From positions 17,709,511 to 17,773,510 of the forward strand of contig CM036159.1 in assembly GCA_020631735.1 (NCBI GenBank): a DNA stretch of 64,000 nt. The letters are read 5' to 3'. Both the position numbers and the translations under genes were made by a program. Below, piece after piece: positions 40,809 through 52,652 of the stretch. Every line of letters begins with the position of its first letter. Position 1 is the stretch's first letter. The stretch comes from Saccharum officinarum. Lineage: Eukaryota > Streptophyta > Magnoliopsida > Poales > Poaceae. The notes beneath the pieces are model-generated. The model did not search any database and was not told the origin of the DNA. It worked only from the letters and a program-made list of their open reading frames with translations.

Positions 40809-43786
40809 CGTCAAAGTGTATGTATTAAGAGAAACAAGGATGGCCTGCTCCTCCGGTAGAAACGACGGCCACGTCGTCCGAATTTTTTGCGCCGCTGGAT
40901 TTCGCATCGTATGGTTGTTAGTACTCGGAGTGGATTCGGACGGAACCGGCATCTTCCGCGCTCCTTGGTGCCTTCCATCGGATTCGTCTACTTCCACCTT
41001 TCTGATCCGGAGCTGGCCGCTGAATATATACACTCTCCTATCTGATCCTTCCGGTAAAAAAAGACTCGGTAAAAAAAACGCCTCCACCTTATCTCTTCCT
41101 CGTGCTCCTCCCGAAGCTCACCGCGACGCCGCCGCCGCTCGCGCCCCCGCCCGCGCCCCCGCCCGCTCCTCCGCTTCCTCTTCCTCTCTCCATCCCGATG
41201 CTCTCTCTCCCGCCGGCCGCAGGCCGACGCGCCCACGGCGCCGTAGCAGGAAGGAAGGGCCCCGCCGCTGCCCTACACCCGGCGTGGAGCCTGCCGGCGC
41301 GGGATGGTCCAGGCGCGGTGCCTCAAGCACGGCCGGGCGGCGGCGGCGACTCCGGTGCGACTACCCCTAGGTCAAGGCATCCTCTCTCCCTTGCTCCTCT
41401 CTTTCGCTCGCCGCCGCCGGGGTCAGCCATCAGTCTATGGTTGCCGGCCCCCTTTCATGTGGTCGATCCGGGCCTCCATGCCTGGATCCGTTCGTCCCCC
41501 ACCGGATCTGCCCTGCTGGCGTCATCTCGCACCGTCTGGTGACGAGGGATGCGGCATGGGCGCATCCTGTGGCACTGTGGCTCCTCCGCTTGCCAAGCGC
41601 CGCCCGCTATCATCCCCTTCCCTCTCCTACCTTTCCCTTCTCTCCGCGCGTGCGTTTCGGAATGGAGACCTACGCTTATTGGCGCATGGCGACCTGTGCA
41701 GCCTTGCCCGCTCATTAGCATGCGCGTACAGGGGAGACAGTTCTGAGCTGCCGCGTCAGCAGCTAGTGTCGACCTGTAGTTGCCCGCCTCTACTCAAGCG
41801 TAGAGCAGTTGTAGCCATGACGATGCTACACTAGAATTATCGGCTTGTTTTACCAAAAAAAAGAGAGTTCTCCATAAACCTGTTGCCCTGTTATTTCAGT
41901 TCATTACCAGGAATTTTTCTATCCTTAGCTGCCGTCATGTATTATTGCAGACATACAAATAGTTCTTCATAACCTTTGTCACATGCCGTTCTCAGCTTCC
42001 GTATGTTTCAATCATACATGAGGTTCCTGATGATGGTGCCTATTTGTATCGCATTGAGGTTGAGTTCCCTATATTATTTGAGCGACACATACTACGATGC
42101 CTCTTTTTTAGTCGTACTCATTGATTGATAGATTGTTCGGTCGCTTATGAACAGTACAATATTTTCTCTCTTCTTTATATTTGTTGCAGACCATATGTTC
42201 GCATCTCAGTTTTGTCTCATGCAGCCTCATCTTTCAGCTATGTTGTAGTTGCTGTTTATATAACTGTTAGTGTCCTTGTTTTGACAGTGTTTTCTTGCTT
42301 ATACTGAAAAATTCCTGAGTTATACCTTTATATATCCATACAGATGCCTCTTTCAGCAATATTTTTGTTAGATAAAATTGCTTTTCTATTCAATAGTAGC
42401 TTTAGCTGAACTTTTCTACAGATTTCGCCTACATGGTTGCTATTTGGTTCATTAATGTTTTTTGATAGTCTCAGCTGTCTTTGCTTCAGAAATAAGGTCC
42501 ACCTCCTATGGTGACAGCTCGTCAGCTTCATTCTTCCGAAGAAAAGGTTAGCTTACCTGATAACAAAATATGAATATCTTCAATGTCATTAGTGCTGCTC
42601 CTTGCAATTTGAGTTCTACTGCGATGATCTATTCCTAGCCTGACCTATTGGGATCATGTCTCATACTACATTTTTTAGCTTCTGCTTTAGCGGCCCCCGT
42701 GTTTCTATTAGTAAGAACCAGGTTATTTTCCTTCGGAACAGAGCCTGCACAGGCAGATGCAGCTAACAACCATCCAAAAGCCTTAGATTGGCGGTCCTGT
42801 CGATTTAGGTGCAAAACATAAAATCATTTAAGGCACAAATCCATAATTTCTGTGTTAACTTTCCCCTATATGTCTTATTTATTTTTGACCGAACATTTCA
42901 CGCCGTTTTTTCTAAGAATGGCTCCATATTTTCTACTTTTCATACATTATTGATTTTGCTATTGTCACACCAGTTCGTTCGCCCTTCATCCAATACTTTT
43001 CTCTTCTAGCAAGTGGTGACATGAGAGTAGCCCTCTAACTAGGGCCAACATGCTGCTGCCATGCCCTTCGAATCCCACCAGAGTTTGCCGGTGTGTTTAT
43101 GCCCTCAGCTCATTTGATTTGATGCCTTGCTGCCCTGGTTCTATTGGTACACAATCCTTGCAACCTTTCCACAACACCACAATATATCGGCGCACTAGAA
43201 AGAGATGTCAAAGGTTAAACACTCACTTTTCTGTTCTTTTTCCTTCCTTAATATTTGAAATAGCAGAGATTGGTTGATGAACTAAACTGCTTAGGTTGAT
43301 CTTTCTGTTTGGTTCTATCGACGATTTGTAATATATTTTGGTACAACGAATTTCGATTTGGTAATATTTTAATTTGTTCAAGCGCAGCCTGTCATCCACT
43401 ATGATTATGAAGTCAACCTGATGGATTAGTATTAGAAAACTGAAATATGGTGTACCCATACCTCCATGTTACTTCTTTGCCCAGGTTCTTAGTGTCAGTT
43501 AAATTAGATGATAAAACTGTTTACTGTTATTGAATCATGAGATTTTTTTGCCTCATGGAGTACCTTGGTTTTAGCATGTCCATTTGAGCAGCAGCTTCCA
43601 TAGGAGGCCAGGTAGAGGGCAACCACATCTGAGGAAAGGTAATCCATCCTTGCATGATTTGTTCTAAATAGTTAAATCCAAACTCAGACAACAGCTTATC
43701 CCTCATTTCTTTCATTAGTATATAAGAACTCTGTATTTGTTGTCTCTTCTCTTCGTTTTCTTCTATTCTAGAACATTATCTATACT
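40809..43786 (+). other. Possible unrecognised gene or gene remnant
   Basis: 41060-41500 is GC-rich like a grass first exon. Three short downstream stretches look exon-like: 41993-42055, flanked by CAG and GTTGAG, reading LPYVSIIHEVPDDGAYLYRIE; 42500-42546, ending AAG/gttagc; and a region near 43580-43640 that is open on the minus strand. I cannot join them in one frame and recognise no family. The chromovirus at 43792 lies between 43786 and a CAG acceptor-like site at 63701, so it may have landed in an intron. Confidence 0.3.
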
Positions 43787-43791
43787 GTTTC

Positions 43792-45242
43792 TGTAACAGA
43801 ACCGACCAAATTATAAGAGCACAAGTACAAAAACAAGCACCGAAGCGCTCAAATTTTCGAACTTGAGCCCATATAATCCCGGTAGTCAATCGAAACCACG
43901 AAGGATTTCAAACCAACTTGCTTACAACCAAGATCGCATCATTCAACATACAACATCATACGTTACATTTCACAAATAGTTCCGAAATAAGTTTGCACAC
44001 ACACGGAGTCACAAATATTACAAACCAAGTTTATAAAGTAGCGGAAGCAAACACACACACCAGTTGTTTAACTACTGCCAGTCTTGTTGATCAACAACCC
44101 GCAAAAGCATCAGGAAAGTACATAAAAGATGATCACGCCCAAGTGATCTAGTCTTCGTCACCCGCAGGGTGGAGACAATTTTTGCAGAAGCCTTGGTAGA
44201 GCATATCATCTGCAACAGGAGGGAATAAACCCTGAGTACTGGAATGTACTCAGCTAGACTTACCCATCGAAAACCAGAAATAAGATGACACCAAGGATTA
44301 TGCAAGGCTTACACAAGAGGCTAGCTGACATCACATTTTTGCATAAAGGCATAAGTAATTGAGACTCTTATAACCTGTACTAGCAGTTATTTTTAGCATT
44401 TACCTGCCATCTATCTTAGCACATGTACTAAACATGCACTTGATTATAATCAAACAATTATCATCATTATATCCAGAGCAGGTATGAATTGTGGCAACAT
44501 TGTATCATTCTCTTAACCACCAGTTCATTTAATGAGATCTACGTTGCCGCTGCTCAAGTCAAGTGCTCACTAACCGGGAGCGACGGCGATTCGAATCGAA
44601 TTCCTATCCAGCTGGAGGGGTATTTCTAACACTCACTGAGTCACGCCTGGCGAGGGCTGCTCAGGTCATCTTTTGTACAGTTCAGGAATCGCGGGTCCGA
44701 ATAATGTCGCGTCCCCAAGGGCGACACTCTGCCAGGTGATAGGGACTCTAACCCCCCTTGGTCTCACGCCAATGTCCCCAAGCACATCCTTTCTCTCCTC
44801 CAAGATGCAACCTACCATTCGATTCCCGGTCTAAACCATACTACTCGACTTCGCGGTCGGAACGACTTATCCGGCCAACTAAGTGTTAGACTGCGTTCAA
44901 CATGACTCAAGGACGTACAACGAAGCGGTCCTTAAACGAGTCAGACGGGCATAGCTCCACACCCAAGACGTGAAGTGTCTTGTGGCTGTACTATCAAATT
45001 CCCGCCCGGTCTCAATTTCATTTTTTGGCATGGTTTCATCCACGATAGCCATAAAGCCACTCGTGACTCCTTCCTACATCTCGCGGATGACCAGAAATCA
45101 CCCGACTTCTACCGAACTAAGCAGGGCTAAGCATTGACACGTGTCTAAACCTAATATAGGGTTAAGTACAATATTTGGACAAGGACAGGTATAATGCAAC
45201 AATTGTTTTCATACAACTCCTACAACTTAATGCAGTAAACCC
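43792..45242 (-). repeat. 3' LTR part of the chromovirus-like element
   Basis: 43792-45120 is an inverted near copy of 23040-24363 in solo LTR C. 45095-45240 resembles 26215-26400 in solo LTR A. The first part of the LTR (U3) is missing because gag is joined directly to mid-LTR near 45242. Confidence 0.8.
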
Positions 45243-45699
45243 GTTGAAAGATTGCAGATATTCAGTCAAGCTTTTATTGCCCTGCGACAGCCTCATAAAT
45301 TCTGTGTGCTTGATTGCCATAAGACCTGAAGGAATATAGTTCCCACGGAATGCGGCCTTGAACTGGTCCCAAGCAATCGGGACATTTGCAGGCAGTGTGG
45401 AACGATAGTGGCTCCACCAAATACCCGCTGGACCATGCAGTTGGTGAGAAGCATATTTAGTTTTCAGCTCATCGGTCAAGCGAAGCAGACAAAACTTTTG
45501 TTCAATAGTGTTCAACCACTCATCGGCTTGTAGTGGTTCCTCCGCCTCCTTAAAGAGCGGGGGCTTAGTATCAAGAAAGTCCTTGAAATCACTGTGCTGA
45601 TTGGGTTCTAGGCCCTGGCGGCCATGACGAGCCTCCCGGTTGGCAAGCTGGCGCATAGCATCTGCCAACATGCGCCGCCCTTCGACCACGGTCTGCATC

Positions 45700-46748
45700 T
45701 GTCGGTGTTCGGACCGAGGGGGGTCCTAAACCAACGAGTAAATGCTGCGTGACTCTTTCCTGGATGGTGATGCAAGGAGAACACACGGGGGTTTATCCTG
45801 GTTCGGGCAAAAGAAGGCCCTACGTCCAGCGGGGAAGAGAAGTTTGTATTTCCTTGCACCGAGGTGCTCGTGTAGGGGTTACAAGCAGGCGAGAGAGGGT
45901 GTCGAGCCCAAGTCTCAAAGAGAAAAAGGAGAAAGATGGTTGCTTCGCGTTTTTTTCGTGACGCTTCGCCCCCCTATTCGTCGCCCTAGCCCATCCTTTT
46001 ATAGGGCGAGAGGAGGCCAAGTCGAGGGGAGCCTTGAGGCGATGCTTCATCGATTCCTGTTGAGTTGACTGTAGCGACGTGGCTTCGGGATGGCCGGCCA
46101 TCCCTGGGTACCCTGACGTGGTGCGGGACAAGAGGGTGAAATGACCCAGAGCGCCATGCCATACCGTCCTTCGTGCTAAGTCGAGCGTTGGGGCCGGGTC
46201 GAGGCCGGGTCGAGGTCGGATGGATAAGGCCGAATCCCTGGTATCGCGGGGGACGGACCTTGTCTTATCCTCCCTCGAGGGTGATTGATGGTGAATAGTG
46301 CGCGGTAAGGTGGATACAGTGACGACTTTCACCTCCCATCACGGGATGGGCGGTAAAACAGTGAGACTTGACGTGGGTATTGTTCCCGCGTTGACCCATG
46401 CCGTTGCCATGCCGGTCGGTGGTAGTAGGTAACCGCATTGAATGCTATGGCTTTTGTCCTGGGTAGGTAAAGAAAGGGTGTCGAGGAGCCAGGGCGCGGT
46501 CGAGGCGCCCCGTCGAGCGGGCCTCGTACGAGTCGGAGCCGGGGCGCGGTCGAGGCGCCCCGTCGAGCGGGCCTCGTACGAGTCGGAGCCGGGGCGCGGT
46601 CGAGGCGCCCCGTCGAGCGGGCCTCGTACGAGTCGGAGCCGGGGCGTGGTCGAGGCGCCCCGTCGAGCGGGCTATCTTTCATTGTGGTTTCGGTTGTGTT
46701 AGTGTTTTGGCGACAGGTGTGGGTACCCCCGTACTGTTGGTACCGACA
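45700..46748 (-). repeat. 3' LTR of the Tat element
   Basis: 1049 bases, nearly identical to 59795-60943 except that its 50-bp minisatellite has two units fewer. Confidence 0.95.
46486..46671. repeat. 50-bp minisatellite in the 3' LTR, 3.7 units
   Basis: Units start GAGCC(A/G)GGGCG at 46486, 46536, 46586 and 46636; the last is partial. Confidence 0.95.
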
Positions 46749-46765
46749 GTAGCCCCCGAGCCTTT
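46749..46765 (-). other. Polypurine tract of the Tat element
   Basis: On the minus strand AAGGCTCGGGGGCTAC precedes the 3' LTR start TGTCGGT, as expected for the plus-strand primer of Tat elements. Confidence 0.75.
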
Positions 46766-46938
46766 GGGTGAGTGTGTGATCACTCTCCCAGAGGTTGGTC
46801 AGAACTGGAGTCGTGGCATCGTGATTTTCTCCGGTGGGGGCGCGCGAGCGCACCCGCCGGGTGTAGCCCCCGAGGCCTCGGTGGAGTATGGAGGCTCCTC
46901 CGAGGTCTTGTTCGCGTTTGATTGGGGGTCATTTCATT

Positions 46939-48433
46939 GCGGTCAAGCCCCCGAGCCTCGTGCGCGCGAGGTCGATCAGGGTCCCAGCCGTCTTTCGCTG
47001 TGCGACCCTCACGCTCCTTTTCGAAAAAAGGAGGAGGGGTGGAGAATGTCGTACTACCCTCGTTTGGGCCCGAGTTACGACGATCTCCGGTGAGCTGCTA
47101 GCGGGGGAATTCGAGTGAGAACCCGTGCCCCGTTCGTTAGGGGTCGGCTAGTGGCCCGGAGGCGCCCTCAAAAATGCCAAGAAGCGGTCGTGTGGATCTC
47201 GATTCCTTTCGACAGGATTCGAGGGCTCGATGCCTCCCCCGGAGGGATTCCTACCACAACCTTCTCCTTCGGCCTCGAATACGTCCTGGGGTGCCTCGAG
47301 AGCGTGGCTCGAGCCCTTGGCCATGTACAGGCGCACCCTGGGTCGTCCCTAACTCTGTTGCTCAAGGGCAGCTGTCGAACCCCGTTCGAGGGCCAGCTTT
47401 CGCTCCCTCGAGACTTATTGCGGGCTTCGCACCCATTTTTGCGGTCGGGACCCCGAGCCTCGCACGCACGAGGTCGATCAGAGTCCCGGCCGTCTTTCGC
47501 GACCCTCACGCTCCTTTTTCGAAAAAAGGAGGAGGGGTGGAGAACGTCGTACTACCCTCGTTTGGGCCCGAGTTCCGACGATCTCCGGTGAGCTGCTAAC
47601 GGGAGAATTCGAGTGAGAACCCATGCCCCGTTCGTTAGGGGTCGGCTAGTGGCCCGGAGGCGTCCTAAAAAATGCCAAGAAGTGGTCGTGTGGATCTCGA
47701 TTCCCTTCGACAGGATTCGAGGGCTCGATGCCTCCCCCGGAGGGATTCCTACCACAACCTTCTCCTTCGGCCTCGAATACGTCCTGGGGTGCCTCGAGAG
47801 CGCGGCTCGAGCCCTTGGCCATGTACGGGCGCACCCTGGGTCGTCCCTAACTCTGTTGCTCGAGGGCAGCTGTCGAACCCCGTTCGAGGGCCAGCTTTCA
47901 CTCCCTCGAGACTTATTGCGGGCTTCGCACCCATTTTTGCGGTCGGGACCCCGAGCCTCGCACGCACGAGGTCGATCAGAGTCCTGGCCGTCTTTCGCGA
48001 CCCTCACGCTCCTTTTTCGAAAAAAGGAGGAGGGGTGGAGAACGTCGTACTACCCTCGTTTGGGCCCGAGATCCGACGATCTCCGGTGAGCTGCTAACGG
48101 GAGAATTCGAGTGAGAACCCGTGCCCCGTTCATTAGGGGTCGGCTAGTGGCCCGGAGGCGTCCTCAAAAATGCCAAGAAATGGTCGTGTGGATCTCGATT
48201 CCCTTCGACAGGATTCGAGGGCTCGATGCCTCCCCCGGAGGGATTCCTACCACAACCTTCTCCTTCGGCCTCGAATACGTCCTGGGGTGCCTCGAGAGCG
48301 CGGCTCGAGCCCTTGGCCATGTACGGGCGCACCCTGGGTCGTCCCTAACTCTGTTGCTCGAGGGCAGCTGTCGAACCCCGTTCGAGGGCCAGCTTTCGCT
48401 CCCTCGAGACTTATTGCGGGCTTCGCACCCATT
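46939..48433. repeat. Tandem array of three units of about 498 bp
   Basis: Units begin at GCGGTC near 46939, 47441 and 47939. The second-to-third spacing is 498. The first unit is four bases longer because of an extra TGTG near 46996. The copies are nearly identical, and the third ends abruptly at 48433. It lies between the PPT and the TATA box of the antisense gene. Each unit holds a GC-rich open frame of about 158 codons without any known domain, probably not coding. Confidence 0.93.
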
Positions 48434-48635
48434 TACCACGTACCTGGGGATATTTCGTTGGCCGAGCGCGTTTTTTCGGGAGACGAGATCGGCGCGGTAT
48501 CGGTGCATGGTTACGACGTGGGGAGCGGCCACGTGCTCAGTTCCTGCGAGATATAAGGAAACGGTTAGGTGAGCGTGTTTATCGCGGAAAACTGCTCCTA
48601 CCTTCTCGCGCGGCCGTTGGGCTTCCGTCTGGGCA

Positions 48636-48642
48636 TATAAAG
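48636..48642 (+). promoter_or_regulatory. TATA box of the antisense gene in the Tat element
   Basis: GGGCATATAAAGC lies 143 bases before the ATG at 48779, with a pyrimidine-rich leader (CTTGCATCCCTGCAATCC...) in between. No other ATG lies between about 48665 and 48779, consistent with a start of transcription near 48665-48675. Confidence 0.6.
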
Positions 48643-48778
48643 CTAAGGCCCTGGGGTCTTCGTTCCCCACCGGTTACTTGCATCCCTGCAATCCTTTGCC
48701 TTAGACATCCCCTGCCACATCGCGTTCTCCGCCCGTCTTGCCGCAGCCACCGCATCCTTTCCTTCCATCCCCCTCCCG

Positions 48779-51700
48779 ATGACATCGATGGCAGGAAAGA
48801 GCCAGATCCTCCCCGCCGACGACTGGGCCGCCTCCTCGGTGATGGAGAGGAGGTTGGAGGAGATGGTCGAGGACGGGCTGCTGCGGCCGAGGACGAACTT
48901 GGCGTAGCCGGAGTGGGTGGCGCCGCCCCCCGCCCATCAGGAGCCAGCGCCCCCTGAAGGGTACGTGGTGAGCTTCGTTAGCTTTCATGAGCGGGGGTTC
49001 GGCGTGCCGGCGTCGGTCTTCATGCGCGCGCTTCTCCACTACTACCGGGTGGAGCTTCATCACCTTTCCCCCAACGCCGTTGCGCAGGCCGCCATCTTCG
49101 CGGCGGTCTGCGAGGGCTACCTCGGGGTGGAGCCACAGTGGAACTTGTGGCTTCACCTTTTCAAGGCCGAGCTCTTCGCCAAGAGGGCGGGGGAGAAAGG
49201 CGTCCTGTGCGCGGCCCGAGTGGGGAGCTGCGTGCTGCAGGTGAGATCGGGTCGGACGGATCTATACATCCCGGCCCGACTCATCTCCTCGAACAGTGGG
49301 TGGCACGAGGGTTGGTTCTACCTCCGCAATGATGAAAATCAGTTGCCGAGGTACACCGGCCGCGTGCTGACTGCTCGAGAAGAGCATTGGTCGTACGGAG
49401 TGCCCGAGGCCGAGAAGACGCGCTTGGATCCGCTGCTGGCGGCGCTGCAGCAGCTTTGCCTTCGGGGCCTGACGGCTGCGGCGGTGGCTGCGGGCTTCCA
49501 TCGCCGCAGAGTGATGCCGTTGTGCCAGCGTCGTCTCCGCCTAGACCAGATGACTCCGTAGGCGAACCTGGAGGGTACCCGGATGTCCCACGAATCCCTC
49601 ACCCTTGAGGAGGTCCTCCGGCGGGCTCGCCGGATGGTCGGGAACTTCAAGGCGGAGGAGGCCAATCAGGTTCCCATGAGGCCTACCGAAGGGTGCGAAT
49701 CCGTGGTACGTGTCTCGAGGCTGAGGTATTGCTATTCTTGTTTTTCTGTGGATTTTGCTGATGTGGTCGAGGCCGGCGTGTAGGATTTGTCGGCGTTGCG
49801 GGAAACGCGCCCACCAGTCCCGGAGGACCGGCCTGCCCGGGAGGCTCGACGCCTGCATGCCTCCCAGAAGAAGCAGGCCAAGGAGACGGCCAAGAAGCGG
49901 GCGATCCGCAAGGCCAAGGAGGCGGAGGCGTTGAAGAAGCGCCGGCGCCAGCAGACCATCGACGGAGTGCCCCTGTCGCCGTCGCCTTCCGAGACAGTCT
50001 CGGGGGAGGACGACGGCAGCAGCGACGAAGATGATGATGCCCTGTCGCGGTATGAGATTGCGACCAGGCTGGGCGACCTTCCCGACATTCGCCCCCTGCT
50101 GGAGCCCATCAGGGGGGGTCCTCCTCGGTCGTCGTGGTCGAGGAGGTCGAGGGGAAGAAGGTGGAGAAGGAATCTGGCCCCTCGAGGGGAGGGGCCGTTT
50201 TACCCCGGACCCGGCGAGAGGGGTCGACGGGGACGTCCGCACCAGCCGGGGCCTCGCAAGCTCCGGCAGGGGTGGAGACGGCGGTACCGGCGTCGTCATC
50301 GGCGGCGGCGCCGGCGGGAGTAAGGACCCGAGGCCAGCTGGCCTCGGAAGCACAAAGGGCGCAGGGCGGTGCGTCGGTCGGGGCTCCCAGGAGCGCTCGG
50401 CCTGCTGGTGAGGCCGCCGCGAGGCCACCAGCGGCCGTCCCGGGAGGCTCGAGCCGCGCGGGGTCGAGGTACCTGGTGCCGATTTCTGGGTAAGTATCTC
50501 AGCTTGGTTGTCCTGCCTTTCCCAAAGTCCGTTGGCCGACAATTCTTCTCACTTCGCAGGCTGAAGCGGAAGGCGGAGCCGATGGGGCCTACCCCTGTGA
50601 AGTCGCTGCGAGCCGGCGCCGTTGTCCTCAACCGGACGGCGGAGCAGGACGCGGCCTGGGTCCATCAGGTCAAGGCCGCGAAAGGGCGCCTGCGACATCA
50701 GCAAGGGTCAGCCGACGCCGCGTTGGTTGCCGGCCCGGAGCCCGCCGTCGAGGGGGCCGAACCGGCAAAGGCGGCGGCTCTTGACGTGGTCGAGGCGGGG
50801 CCCAGGTCGTCGGGGACGGCCGAGGCTGCCGTTGCGGTCGCGACGGGCGAGGCACCCGTCCACGACGCGGAGCGGGTGGGTGCTGACATGACCATGGAGG
50901 AGGTCGCGTCGGCACCAGGGCAAGAGACGGCCCGGGCGAAGGGGTCGCAGCCGCGACAAGGCCCGTTGGCAGAGCCAGCGGGCATGGTGGAGGTCGGGGT
51001 GGCCGAGCCCCTATCCGGAGCACCGGAAGAAGAGGTGCCGGCTCCGGCGGTGCCGACGGTCGAGGCGCGGGTACCGGAGCCATCGTCGGTCGAGGCGCCG
51101 GCTCCGGAGGCGCCGGTGGTCGTAAGTGCCCGCCCTCACGCTCCCCTCGACAACATCTCCCTGGACAAGGGAAAACAAACGATGGGGGTCGAGGGGGGTG
51201 AGGTCGCGGACCAGGCCGGTGTCGCGACGACCATTGGAGAGGTGGATACCGCGGGCGAGGCCGGTCCTTCCACGGGACCGGGAGACGCCCCGGCCGGGTC
51301 ATCCTCGTCGTGGCCCGACATCGCCGCGCTGGCGATAGCGCGGGCCGAGACGGAGCTGCCGAAGTGGGGGGGACCGTCCCTTCAGTTCAGGGACGCTACG
51401 AACCCCGACGCCGAGCCCATCTTTGTCCTTAGCGACAAAGACGAAGTGCACCGATGGGAGTACCTCGAGGGCGTCCGCCAGCACCTCGACCGGTTGCTTC
51501 GAGTGGCGTCCGGCGCTGTGCAGAGTATGGAGGATGCCACCGAGGTATGATCGACCCGTCGGCTCGCTTGATAGGCTGTTTTTTCTTCGGATTTGTGACC
51601 TTTTCGAATTGCGTTCAGGAGCTGAAGGAGTACTCCCGCCGCAAGTCGCTCTTCATCCGGGACGAGAGTGGCGTGTGGGGCGCGCTGTCCCAGCAACGGG

Positions 51701-52652
51701 TTCTGGTCGAGGAGGCCCAGAAACGGCTATCCGATCGGAACGCCGAGATGGCTGAACTGCGCGTCGCATACGCCATATTGAAGGAAGAGGCGACGCAAGC
51801 ATGGGCGGCCGAGGCCGTGATGCGCACTGGCCTGGACGACGCTCGGGAGGAGGCTGCCCAGGCGCGCAGGGACCTCGAGCCCTTGTCTGCGCGGGTGAAG
51901 GAGCTCGAGGAGGATGTTTCCCAGGTCAGTCTTCAGCGTGACGCCTTCCACGCCGAGATCACGATGCTACAGGGAGCCGTCCAAGAGAAGGACGCAGCTC
52001 TCGAGTCTGCTCGGCAGGAGGTCGAGGCGCTAAAGGCCGCTATCCATGACAAGGACAGCGCCTTCCTGGGGCTCGAGAGAACATGCGGGGGGCTCCGTGA
52101 CGAGGTCGTGGGCCTGCAAACCCACATCGAGGGTAAGTGTGGTTGTTACAGTCACGACGTTGAAGGCCCTGCGTTGGGTACTAATCTGTTTGTCGTGTTT
52201 CAGAGCTGGAGAGATAGAACCGAGAGGCTCAATCATGTGCCAACTCCTTCCAGAGCCTCTTCGAAGCCGAGGTCCGGAGGAGCCAACTTCTCCAGGGCGC
52301 AATCACCACCGTGTGTGATGGCCTAGGGGTCGAGCCCAACGTCGACACCGGGGAAGATGTTCCGGGGAACTCCTTCGTCCGACGGATGGTGGCGCTGGGC
52401 CGCCTTGCCCGGGAGAAGATACGGAACGGCCTCCATCACGGCGTGAAGAGGGCGCTGGCCGTCGTTCGTTCAGGGTTTGTGTTTGACATGAGGCTCGTGG
52501 CCGAGGGTTTCATCACAGACCCCGATCGGACAGACGAGGAGAACGAAGATGCGTGCGTGGAGCTGATCGAAGCCGCCGAGGAACTCGGGAGCCGCCTGGC
52601 CTCGCTTTTTGAAGCCGAGGTGGTTCCGCCTGCTGACGACGAAGGCCTGTGA
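48779..52652 (+). pseudogene. Antisense extra ORF of the Tat element (putative gypsy-type transposon protein), broken
   Basis: Five exons by GT-AG borders: 48779-49705, 49784-50489, 50560-51544, 51619-52132, 52204-52652. The N-terminal domain (YVVSFVSFHERGFGVPASVF, AAIFAAVCEGYLGVEP, WFYLRNDENQLPRYTGR, FHRRRVMPLCQRRL) is the plant family known as putative gypsy-type transposon/Transposase_28. A basic K/R-rich stretch (KKQAKETAKKRAIRKAKE, a possible nuclear signal) comes next, then a long A/P/E-rich linker, a coiled coil (ELKEYSRRK to GLQTHIEG) and a conserved C-terminal part (DMRLVAEGFITDPDRT). In-frame TAG codons at 48905, 49559 and 52215 and a frame change at the seven-G run near 50112-50118 disable it. 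The function of this ORF family is unknown. It runs convergently to gag-pol and has its own TATA box. Confidence 0.82.

Noticed and set aside
47115..48572. Three open frames of about 155 codons, one in each 498-bp unit, on the plus strand
   Set aside because: Open frames also exist on the minus strand and in other frames of the same GC-rich unit, no domain is visible, and the repetition comes from the DNA array. I treat them as by-products.
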